Shown: piece after piece, positions 51,710-61,591 of the stretch | Layout: each line of letters starts with the position of its first letter | How positions within the stretch are numbered: position 1 is the first letter of the stretch | Source: Flabesymbios commensalis | Lineage: Eukaryota; Annelida; Polychaeta; Terebellida; Flabelligeridae | Direction of reading: 5' to 3' | NCBI GenBank assembly: GCA_964017125.1 | Contig: OZ024915.1 | Span: 74,721,767-74,785,766 of the forward strand | DNA length: 64,000 nucleotides | Notes under the pieces: generated by a model | The model's input: the letters and a program-made list of their open reading frames with translations, nothing else | Database searches by the model: none | Told to the model about the DNA's origin: nothing | Translations under genes and position numbers: made by a program

Positions 51710-51930
51710 GTGGTGATTACCTACCTAACCCTACCAGACTTATCAGTGCTTAAAGATAATAAAGCCGCATGTGCATGTATGTGCACTGATGAATCAGTGA
51801 AGGCAGGCAACTGTACTTTGAAACCAGTCAATGTGTTTTATAGTCATATTCAAGCGTGTTCTGCTGTCAAAGTTCTGTGTTCAAGTGGGCAGCGAGATTG
51901 TCCTTTGTTTGTTACGTCACCACTGATATG
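51710..51930 (+). CDS. Exon-like open frame, unidentified
   Basis: An open frame (TDESVKAGNCTLKPVNVFYS, HIQACSAVKVLCSSGQRDCP, LFVTSPLI) ends at a strong donor ATG-GTAAGTC (51931). It is cysteine-rich; no family recognised. A further short start, MSKAKMKE followed by GTAAGT, lies at 52,201. Both could be chance. Confidence 0.2.
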
Positions 51931-52489
51931 GTAAGTCGCGGCAGATATAATATTCACTATAGTATCAAGTAATAATTATGTACAACTGATTAGGTGATAG
52001 GCGTAGCATAGTGAGGGATGTTGTGACTGTCAACGAGTTCACATTGAGGTGTACAGCGAAATAAAGTAGGCATACGACCTACTGTTGGACTGTTGAACTA
52101 TAAACAAAACTGAAAAGTTACTCAGCACACTACAGACATTGATAAAACAGTAAGCTTGGGATATTCTGCATGACTATATATGCTTACTTCAAGAAGGAAA
52201 ATGTCGAAAGCAAAAATGAAAGAGTAAGTAATCTATTTAGTTTTATCGTGCATCTATCTGTTTAGTTTGGTTTAGTCTATTTCTTATATTAGTTCGTATC
52301 CCGTCAGTTTTAATTTTACCACTTTTATAATAGCCACAATTGATTATGATATGATAAAAGCTCTTCACCTGATTATGTATTGGCATATGTAGGTTTTATC
52401 TCATACCAAGGTTTGTATTGTACCCGATACAGCTATGGAAATTTAGAAAAAATGAATTGTGTGCACTATAAGGGTAGGCTATAGAGACC

Positions 52490-52560
52490 TGTGCGGGCAG
52501 CCTGCCCCGCCCACGCGGGTTTGCGGGACCCGCGGCACCCCAGGGCCGCGGGTAGGCCTA
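52490..52560. repeat. GC-rich patch with inverted CCCGCG/CGCGGG phrases
   Basis: GTGCGGGCAGCCTGCCCCGC and CCGCGGCACCCCAGGGCCGC form local inverted pairs. The GGGTGCGGGTAAAATGTGTG patch at 54,470-54,530 may be a relative. Confidence 0.45.
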
Positions 52561-52694
52561 GCTCTTGTGTGCGCGGGCATAGAAACACAGACCAGCCCCC
52601 TTTCACAGAGGTGCGAACACATATTCTTCCATCCGACACTGGACCGGAATTGTACCAGCATTAGTGGAATGTGTCGTGCTGGCATCGCTTGGCT

Positions 52695-52739
52695 GGACTG
52701 TACATCCTCTCTGGATTCTCTAGAGAGGATGTACAGTCC
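52695..52739. repeat. Perfect 18-bp hairpin, 9-nt loop
   Basis: GGACTGTACATCCTCTCT (52695-52712), loop GGATTCTCT, then the exact complement AGAGAGGATGTACAGTCC (52722-52739). No mismatch, which is rare outside young inverted duplications. Confidence 0.9.
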
Positions 52740-52869
52740 GAGCATTGCTATGTACCCTAGCAAATGTGTCTGTATCCACGCTTCTGTCCCCCAGTGGCTG
52801 GACCCTTTGAAGCTTCACAGTGCCTGGATTGAGATAGATAGAAATTTAGCTACTATATCTGTATAGGCC

Positions 52870-53998
52870 TACGTACGTTATTCTACATGTTTATGGTAGC
52901 AAAAAAGATACTCTGAAAAGCGTAAAAACCTAAGACTTTTATGTATAACGTTACAAGTTTACATTTTTTCTAATGCACATAAAACACAATATTAAGAGCT
53001 ATTATGGTCGCTGAGTATAGGCCCAATTTAACCAAATACAACCTTTGCAAGATTTCTACGTCAAACACGTCACATACATAAAACTTTGTTATTTTGTTAA
53101 TATTCGCGCAATAAAACAGTAAAATAACAATAATTGCATGATAGCTTGCAGGATTTTAAAGATATAATGAGCCACGCGTCCGCAATATAGTCGCTAAGCC
53201 CTAAATAATTAGTGACAATAACGTAATGTTTACTTATGATACGTCATAGTGATTACTGGTCGCAAAGTGTGATGGCAATAATTGGTACGACGAGGTGACT
53301 ATTTAATGTCTCAGGGCCGAAAAAACGAAAACAGACATTTTTCAGCGAAATAAGTGACTGAAAAATGGTGAAAACAATGGTTTTACGTGAAAATGGATAT
53401 CACAAAATTAAAGTATAAGCTACAGCATAATCAGTTAATTTAGATTGATAACAATTGTGATAATTCACTACCAAGGCTTGACAGTGATATTTCACTGATA
53501 TATTACTTTACATTATTTAGTGAAATATCACTCTCAAAACTTCTACAAAATGAGAGGTGAGAAAATAGGGTATTTTTTCAAATGATGCTATGAAATATAA
53601 AATGCATCCTATTTTCAACACTATATTTTTCAGGAATTATGTTACATTAGACTAATTAATTTAAATCAAATATATAAAGTGCATGATACTGTAATATATG
53701 TTTTATCACCCATTTCGTGGTCAAATTATCACCTATAATCCCTTGCCTGTATGGTTGAGGAAGTATAAACTATAGTACAGGGTATATTGACCGTGCGTGG
53801 TTACGTAATCAAGACACTAGACGCTTGGTTATCACCGGGTGAAAAAGTTGACAAAGAACTTGAGTTTGGCAAGTGTCGAGAACGTTGTTCCAATTACACC
53901 AATATTGTGGCTCCCACGTGGATACTTACACAGAGCACTGTGCTGCCTGTTCCGACCAGACACAGACGGCACGCGTGTATCAAAATACGGACAGCTCT
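52870..53998. other. No identified gene
   Basis: A 14-bp inverted pair (AGTGATATTTCACT and AGTGAAATATCACT) flanks about 23 bp at 53,484-53,534. Open frames at 53.8-54.2 kb cross the MITE below and lack family matches. Confidence 0.4.
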
Positions 53999-54107
53999 CC
54001 CAGCAAACACGAAGACTCGACCCAATGTTGTTTCAATGTTGGTCCAGCGCCGTTGGCGGTGGGCCAATATTGAAACAGCATTGGGTCAAATGCTCGCGTT
54101 TGCTGGG
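53999..54107. mobile_element. CCCAGCAAACAC palindromic MITE, whole
   Basis: CCCAGCAAACACGAAGACTC to GAGTATTTGACC-type complement ending GCGTTTGCTGGG; 109 bp, palindromic throughout (CCCAATGTTGTTTCAATGTT / AATATTGAAACAGCATTGGG). The apex CAGCGCCGTTGGCGGTGGG departs from the usual GTCGCAGAC. Confidence 0.78.
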
Positions 54108-54837
54108 CTCCACACAGGTGTCTGTCTACACCCACCCCTCCGCCACCATAATATTCTCGCCAGCCGATCAGGGTACTTTTAGCAAGACAGCCGGCCAATC
54201 ACAAGCTTACTACAATACTTGAAATTGAGAGCGGAGGAGCAGTGTCTAGGATGAGCAGTGTAGTGGATACTGTTCATGCTGTTGTTTAACGTCCTGATAC
54301 AATGTTGGGCCACCGTTTTCGACTCTGGCCGAACATTGGACAATTTCATCATACCAACTGGGTCCTAAAACTGAAGACAATACGCCAATAATTAGTAGTT
54401 TAATCATGTATATGTATTTTGTTGATTTGTGACAATGTAAGTTTCGCGGGTCACTGCAGGGTTGAAAAAAATAAGGCGGGTGCGGGTAAAATGTGTGCGG
54501 GATGGTGTGGGTGCGGATACAGAATATAAATTTATGTGGTTAAAGGTGTAGTCAACTGTCAAAATTCGCGGGACAAGGGTCCCCCAGAAGGCAATAGTGC
54601 CCGTGGGTAAGCCAAGGCCCTATTCCATAATAATACTAAATATGCGTTTCATACCCAAAGCCTCATTAAGAGCAAGTTCTCAAATCACAGCAAGTTCATA
54701 TATACTTGAGCGACATCTATGAGGTAATAATTCAAAGCCCTTGTCTTTTGCCCCTACTTGGTCGCCTACTTGCAAGCAAACTGACTGTATTACTGCGGGG
54801 ATTCAGAAACTGCTTGACCCCCAAGTTTGTATTGTCA

Positions 54838-54945
54838 CCCAGTAAACACAAAACATTTGTATGACTTTATGCAATGTTGGACCAACGTCGAAGACGTTGG
54901 GCCGACATTGCATAAATGTCATACAAATGTCTTGCGTTTGCTGGG
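54838..54945. mobile_element. CCCAGTAAACAC palindromic MITE, whole
   Basis: CCCAGTAAACACAAAACATT to GTCTTGCGTTTGCTGGG, 108 bp. Arms GCAATGTTGGACCAACGTC / GACGTTGGGCCGACATTGC; tip C-GAA-G. A second, end-less copy follows at 54,975-55,060 with tip C-GCA-G. Confidence 0.8.
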
Positions 54946-55518
54946 CAGGAGGACTTTCTCTCAAACATTGTACATTTATCTAATGTTGGTTCAATGTTGG
55001 GCCAGCGTCGCAGACGTTGGCCTAACATTAAAACAGCATTGGATCAATGTCTTGTTTGAGTAGTATCTTGTAATCAGTTCAGTGGCTATATTAATGCCGT
55101 CAATCTGTACTCAATAGGCTACTGTTGGCCTACACTTGACCGTCCCAGGCATGCGCGTTTTAAAGCTGAATGATTCTTCAAGTCGAACACTGGGCCCCTC
55201 CTCTCTTGCTGTGTGCCGCCAGGTGTGCTACTGAAAAGTGTGACAAGTCGCAAAGCAATCTGTAGGTCTACACATTATTCAATCTGAAAACAGGTCAGGA
55301 ATTGGAAATAATTAGTCTGCAATTGAAAATGAAAAAGTGAATATATAGTAGGCTATATCCTATTGCTAGGCCCTACTAATCTTAACATTAACTATAGGAT
55401 GAAGTTATGAGTCATGTTACAGTTTTAGGCCTAGGCTATGATAATTTACTAAATTGAAGTTCTCTAGTGTAGGCCTATTTTGACTAGAAATGTTGGTATG
55501 AGATAAAAAGACAATACC

Positions 55519-55740
55519 ATGGCTAAAGTTGTAGACCTATCTTCCCTCACATCAGCCCTCCCTAAAAGTATTCTCCCTCAGGTCGTAGGGTTTGCATCGC
55601 CATTAGGCTTACGGTCCTCGGGCGATACAAGACCCATGACCCTCTGGAGAATACAACTAGGTCAGGCTGATATGCGATACAACTTTAGACATGGAATAAT
55701 CTCTAAATATATACTGCTCTGTAAAGCAATACGTCAGTAG
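55519..55740 (+). CDS. Open frame with strong start context, unidentified
   Basis: ACCATGG start, 73 codons (MAKVVDLSSLTSALPKSILP, LGLRSSGDTRPMTLWRIQLG, RYNFRHGIISKYILLCKAI), stop at 55,738. No recognised domain or splice partner. Reported only because of the start context. Confidence 0.2.
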   Translation: MAKVVDLSSLTSALPKSILPQVVGFASPLGLRSSGDTRPMTLWRIQLGQADMRYNFRHGIISKYILLCKAIRQ

Positions 55741-55800
55741 GCCTATCTGCTCACCTACAAAGTAAGCAAATACTGCAGTCATCTGCCATATTATATAGAA

Positions 55801-55872
55801 GGATATGCGACGCAACGGGTGCCTCGCCAGTCATGCATGCGGCCCGGGTTCAAACCTCGCTGATCCTACAGA
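55801..55872 (+). mobile_element. tRNA-like head of a possible SINE
   Basis: GGATATGCGACGCAACGGGT resembles an A-box region. CGGCCCGGGTTCAAACCTCG holds a B-box-like GGGTTCAAACC, and GGAT pairs with the final ATCC. Stems are imperfect, so it is more a tRNA-derived repeat than a working tRNA. No SINE tail identified. Confidence 0.4.
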
Positions 55873-56039
55873 TTTATTAAGTTTACACTTGTCAATGCTA
55901 ATTATCACTTCATTACACTGCCGGTTTATTTATATGAAGTTACTCCCGTTAAAATGAGCAGTATTCATTTTATTCTATACCAGTTGCAAAAAGTGTGGAA
56001 TTACACAACATTCTGTGGTAACATTACTGACAAATTATC

Positions 56040-57370
56040 TTGATTATTATGTTTCGACTGTGTCCAAACAAATTGAGTTTTCTTTGGTTCCTTTTCTCGA
56101 TTCTTCTTCTATTCAGTCCAAAAAATTCGGGGGCTATTTCTCTGAGGAGTTTTCATCCAATCAACTTCAAACCTTGGCACAATGATCCTTAGGTATTGGG
56201 GAGGTGTGCTATATCTTTATAAGAATTCCCAGTTGTTCTTCCGGATTTATTCAGAATCTTCTGGATCACTATGCGGATCAATGCCAAATTTTGATGGGCT
56301 ATTTCTCCTTGAGTTTTTATCCAATCGACTCAAACCTTGGCACAGGTATTGAAGTTTTATGCTATGACTTTTTTAAGAATTCACAGCTGTTCTTTCAGAT
56401 TTATTCAGGATTTTGTGGATCACTATGGGGATCGATGTCGGCTCAATGTACATGGTGAAGCCCCATTCATTTGATTCTTGACCAGTCAATATCGACCTTT
56501 TGTTATAAGTGACTCCATACCGACACCCTTTGAGTACCCCATCATATAACAATTAAAATACATTTGATGCACCACCAATAGAAATCCGCCATTTTGTTTA
56601 ATTATTTAATTTATTTTTCAAGGCTGTACCCTGGGTACCAAAAGTTTAAAATTATTTTAAAAGAGGGCAAAAAAAGTCACTAAGGACTATTGGTAAAACA
56701 TCTTTCAATGTCTGACCTGTTGCAATTCCACTCAAACACAAAACGACGACTCAAAGTTGTTTTAATGCTGGGCCATCATCGCAGACAGTGATACAACACT
56801 AAGTCAACAGAGAGACAAGTCAATGTGTGTACTGGGCGCTCCGAAACGATTACATTTGACAAACAAAGATATAGGCCTACCTATTCAAAAGTACAAAAGC
56901 TCAGTGGGGATCTCTGAAGGTCTGAAGTTCGGAGTCTGAAGTCTAAAATTTCAATTCAAAATGGCTGCCAAATAAATATAAGCAGAATTCCAATCAATCT
57001 GTCATAATAAAAATAACCCAACAAAATTCAAAGTGGCCATCAAAAAACTCAGACCACCAATCCAAACATTCTTGTCACTTAAAAAGTCACAGTTTCCTTC
57101 TTCATATTGAGTTTTGTTTGGTTCGTTTTTCTTTTTTCTATATAAAAAAATCGGAGTGCTATTTCTCCTTGAGTTTTCACACAATTAACTTGCAATTTTA
57201 ACACAATGCTCCTCGGATAGTCAGGTTGCATGCTCTATCTTTTTTGAGAATACTGAGTTGTTCTACTGGATTTATTCAGGATTTTGGGATCACTATTTGG
57301 ATCAATGTTAAATTTTGATGGGCTATTTCTGCTTGGTATTGAAATTTTATGCTATGACTTTGTCTTAAGA
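56040..57370. repeat. Old tandem/dispersed repeat with GGATCACTATNNGGATC modules
   Basis: Modules of about 130-190 bp with GGGCTATTTCTCCTTGAGTT, AAGAATTCACAGCTGTTCTT and GGATCACTATGGGGATCGAT recur at about 56,125, 56,215, 56,300-56,440, 57,160-57,340 and, after a LINE insertion, 57,711-57,785. CCCAGCA-family palindrome relics lie at 56,735-56,850 and 58,015-58,110. Confidence 0.6.
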
Positions 57371-57711
57371 ATAGATAGATAGTTTTATTGACCAAAGTGA
57401 GTACATGTATATTAACAGTGGTCCAAGAAAAGCTTTGTTGCTAAAGACGTGTGACATATAGTGTTATAAAATTACTTTAAACGTTAGATTTTTAACCAGC
57501 TGATCAGAGTTTTGAGAAATAATTAAGCATGTCATAGATTACTTTAAACATGTCGGGTTCTGCCATATTTTAACAAAATGTCAATAATAAATGTTATCCC
57601 AAGGTAGCACACTCTGAAATTACTAAGTGGGTTACATTTCTCGATGATGTGCTGCTCGGTTTGCATGAGACCACAAGGGCAAAGCCGGTTTTCACGGTTA
57701 TACAGGTAATA
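57371..57711 (-). mobile_element. 5'-truncated LINE insertion
   Basis: Minus-strand end of a non-LTR ORF (YNRENRLCPCGLMQTEQHII, EKCNPLSNF ...), stop at 57,544, then about 170 bp of 3' UTR ending in CTATCTATCTAT. The motif CxCx7Hx4C is the post-RT zinc knuckle. It interrupts a module of the surrounding repeat at AAGAAT/CACAGCTG. Confidence 0.7.
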
Positions 57712-57839
57712 CACAGCTGTTCTGCCGGACTTATTCAGAATTTTTTGGATCACTATATGGATCGATGTCGGTTCAATGATGTACCTGTCAGATGCAGCTA
57801 CATTCCTGTTATAAATAGACTGAGGCAAAACGCCATATT

Positions 57840-58600
57840 AAATCTTTGGTAGATTTGGTAATTAAACTGCATTAGCCTACTGCTGTTTCAATGCAGGACA
57901 AGTCTTGCAGACGGATGCCCACCATTGAACATACCTTGAGTATTTACTATGGACTGAATTAAGTAACCATTTAAGTGCTAAACTTGACATTAAAAATAAC
58001 CGTTGTAATTCCATCAAACACAAAACGTCGACACATTGTTGGGCCAGCATCGTAGACAGTGATACAACATTCAGCCAACAGAGAGACGAGTCAATGTGTT
58101 TACTGGGCCCACTGAATGTGTTTCCATTTCACAAACAAATATATATCTATATGAAAGTACAAAAGCGCATTATTGTAGATACGCGGACCTTCTGCTGGAC
58201 ATTCAAATATTACCTTAGGTCCCTATACCAGGGGGGAAGTATGGGTTTTCTTCCTAGCCAAAAAAAAATTTCCCTGATCAGAAACAAACATTTTTTTCCT
58301 AAGATGTAACAGACAAACTTGTTTTCCAGGACATGTCTAATCCCATAAATTCCTGTTCCACACATGTTGGAGAAAGCTGTGCTTGAGTTGAGCTTTCAAA
58401 CGTGTGCTGAGCGGAAAGATCTGCTGGTTGTCAACTATTTGTTTTCTTACATATGACTGAACAAACAATTTTTTCCCCACAATTTATAGAGCAAACTATT
58501 TTTATAGGTCAACTCCTGGTATTAAACGGCCGTCCCCAAACAGAACTGATTAAGAAGCACATATTGCAGTTCAGTAATGCATAGTAATTTTTTGGCTCGT
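57840..58600. other. No gene
   Basis: Contains the CCCAGCA-family relic at 58,015-58,110 (TTGGGCCAGCATCGTAGACA, tip C-GTA-G). Otherwise nothing recognised. Confidence 0.4.
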
Positions 58601-59310
58601 GTATTCACAGCTCTGGGAGCTGGTAACACGCATCACGCAAGCATAACATGACGTCATTTTCCGAGTTCTCATAGGTTCACCCTAGGATCCGTGTGCAACC
58701 ACGTGCTTACACATACTAGTTATTTTGACTAGTCAGTTATTTTATTATTTATGCTGTTTGTGCTCACACGTAACCTAACTAGCGTGGAAAACCTGGTGAA
58801 GCTGGTGACTATTATGAAATAACATCCATCCTTGTACGACACCTTGTGGGGACCGCTTCGGTTTCGTTCACCAGAGGGCAGCACCTGACGAGGAGCAGCC
58901 CCCTGGCGAGCGCTACCGACTACACGAGGCTAAGCCCACTCACTCTTCCACTTGCGATCTACTCAGTCAGGGAGCAGGGCGGACCTGCCGTCCCCCTGCT
59001 CCTCGCAGCTCAAGCCATGAGGCTGACGCCGCGTTCAACATTCCAACATTCCATTACCATCCTGGAATCCATCTGAGTCCGAGACAGTGCACAGCGAAAT
59101 TGAAGTTATGATCAATAAAGCATCAAGAACTATCATCGAGTCAATCTCAAGTTAATTATGTACCGTCGCCCAGACGGGAGTTAGAATAGGCTAGGAACTT
59201 CAACCCCAGTACCTTCAACCTATGATTGGTGACTCCAAGTTCCTTTGGCCTACCATTGGTGACCCCAGACGTTTGATCCTACTCGCAACAGTGCTTTCAC
59301 CGAGCAACAC
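58600..59310 (+). mobile_element. Faint LTR-retrotransposon terminal fossil
   Basis: A compact GC-richer segment with AATAAA near 59,114 is followed by ATTGGTGACCCCAGACG (about 59,255), which resembles the primer-binding region after the 5' LTR of Gypsy/BEL-type elements. Only this terminal portion is seen; it is old and broken, and its left edge is uncertain. Confidence 0.35.
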
Positions 59311-59415
59311 ACGACGCAAAACCGCTGGTTTTGAGGATAGTTTTTTGTAAAATTTAGAGGATTTTTTGAAAAAATGCAACATAATTTTTTTCCAAAGGTA
59401 CGTGATAATTGTAGG

Positions 59416-59598
59416 TCATTGTCGAATATGCCAGTAAGGATTAGCTAGAAAGGTTATCCGGAGAGAGGCACGCGTGTTTCCGCTGGGATACAGCGGAAAT
59501 TTTAATAATTTTGGATGATAACCACGTGCGATCCATTTTTCAAGATGGCTGACACGTCGTTTCTTGCTCGACACCAAATCAGAATCTTCTTGATTCAT
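59416..59598 (-). CDS. Exon-like minus-strand open frame, unidentified
   Basis: 60 codons beginning MNQEDSDLVSSKKRRVSHLE (G at -3) with a basic KKRR patch, then KWIARGYHPKLLKFPLYPSG. No family recognised, no splice partner found. Confidence 0.2.
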   Translation of the reverse strand: MNQEDSDLVSSKKRRVSHLEKWIARGYHPKLLKFPLYPSGNTRASLRITFLANPYWHIRQ

Positions 59599-60227
59599 CC
59601 CTATTAAGTCAGAATTTTGGAATATTTCTCTCCTACTTATGCCACTTTAGGCGTTTGGGAGGCGAATATTTTTTAAATTCATTTTAAATTGTTGTAGACT
59701 ACACCATGATTTGGTGATTCGAATTTGTACGGCCTGTTCAAGAAATGCCATTAGGTTTCTTGTCTGAAAAATTAGAAAAATACATTTTCAAACAAAATAT
59801 CGCCTCGACTGAGAGAAATTTTGATAGACCTAGCTAGGTCCACTTAAAATTGTTCGCCTGTAATGTGAATAAAAGGTCCCATTTGGTCTATTAAAACATC
59901 ATTGTTAGGACCGTAGGTCAATATTTTGTCATTTACAATCATATTTTGTTTTCAGCAGCAGGAAAAATATTTTACTATGTACTGGTGAGGCAGCCATTTT
60001 GCTGCGGTATCCAGTAGCCTTAGCTCCATTGGCTACCGATAGCCACGCTCAAACTCGCCATACCGGCATTCATTGCGAGGATCACCCCATGCTTTCAACT
60101 TGACATAATTAGCATAAATTATGCCGCCATCTTGAATGGTGGCGTGATTGACAAACCCCGCCTACATATCCAGGCCACACGTTGTCTGGAAAATTATCTA
60201 GACATTGTAAAATTTTCTTTTCAAATA
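59599..60227. other. No gene
   Basis: Nothing supported. GGCTACCGATAGCC (60,030-60,043) is a short perfect palindrome. Confidence 0.4.
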
Positions 60228-61591
60228 CAGTGCAACCTGTACATACCGGACCCTGCACAAACCGGAATCCTGTCTATGCCGTAATAATCATTTGGTCCCG
60301 AAATAATTACACCCAAAATAATACTAATTAACCCTCTCCAAATCGGAACCTGTCTACTCCGAATACCGGACTCATTATTTCCCCAAATGCATAAATTTTT
60401 TACCTTTACCTTTTACCTGTCCAAACCGGAATCGATTTTTTTTTTAGAATTTTTCAAAATCGCATGCGGTGCACTAAGGGTTAAACAGGCGCGGCAAGTT
60501 GACGTAATGTTTATCCTGCTAGTTATCTGGTTATGCAATGGGGAAGGTGCGAAGTTAGTGTTGGTAACACCTTTTTCGTGTTAGAGGAACTATCATAGCG
60601 CCTTCACTTAGAGATTGGCAAGATATTTTACAACATAATGGATAATTAAATAATTGGTTAGTAGAATATTGTAACACAATCTTTGACTAAAAAAATATTA
60701 AAATATCATAAACATATCAGAGCACTAAACAATAATTCTCACATACATTAGACTGTGTTTTGGGATAAATTTATTCTGTTTGTGATATTTAATGGCCCAA
60801 TAAATAAATAGCTAAAGGTAGGTAAAATATAAAAACATTTGATTTATTCTTTTATTGCTCCATTATTCCTATTTTATTTTTTACTCTTAGTCAAGGCATT
60901 AATTGTATTAAATGACATAATTATACAGTATCGGAGCATTTAGTCCAGCGTCATACTTTCCAGAAAATATATAAAAGTTACCAAACAAACAAGTGTTGTC
61001 GTGATGAAACAATATACAACTGCTGCAATATGATTACCTCCGTAGCGAAAGCACAACTTCTCCTACTACCGCTTTGATATTTAAACGGTGTTAACAAATA
61101 TGATCCGTGTTAGAAATGTGTGACGGAAGATTACAAGAATGTAATGTTATTTTACGATACGGCGCTAAAAAATAAATGTTTATAAATGACAAATGCGTCC
61201 CGTGTGTGCAATATGTGACACACAATTCCAAAAAATTATCATGGACACAATATGCATACCCGATACTAGATTTACTAATCTATATAGGCCTATACTAGCT
61301 GTACTATGTATTATGATAAAATAATGTATGAATTGATTATTATATGCTTATTATTTAAATATAATAAAACATCTCTAAAAAAATATGTCTTTTATTATAT
61401 CAATTTATTTGCATACATCCACCTATCATTTGTAGACCTACCTACGACACATCCTGAATTATAACCCTCATGTCAATTGTTTCGTTGTTTTTTCCTCTCC
61501 AAAAGCAAAAACCCTCTCCAAACCGGAACCTGTCCAAACCGGAATAAAAGTTTGTCCCCAAGGCATTCCGGTATGGGCAGGTTTTACTGTA
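60226..61591. mobile_element. Non-autonomous pogo/Tc1-mariner-type element
   Basis: CAGTGCAACCTGTACATACC at 60,228 and GGTATGGGCAGGTTTTACTG ending at 61,589 are inverted ends flanked by TA on both sides. Subterminal CCAAACCGGAA / CCAAATCGGAACCTGTC phrases repeat near both ends. 1,362 bp with AT-rich filler. No DDE transposase frame. Confidence 0.78.

Noticed and set aside
52459-52866. 135-residue frame
   Set aside because: It covers a GC-rich patch and a perfect hairpin, has no domain resemblance, and the opposite strand is open too.
53787-54222. Overlapping frames of 127-131 residues
   Set aside because: They read straight through a palindromic MITE and have no recognisable protein on either side.
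55801-55872. A functional tRNA gene
   Set aside because: B-box-like sequence is present but the stems are mismatched; a tRNA-derived repeat fits better.
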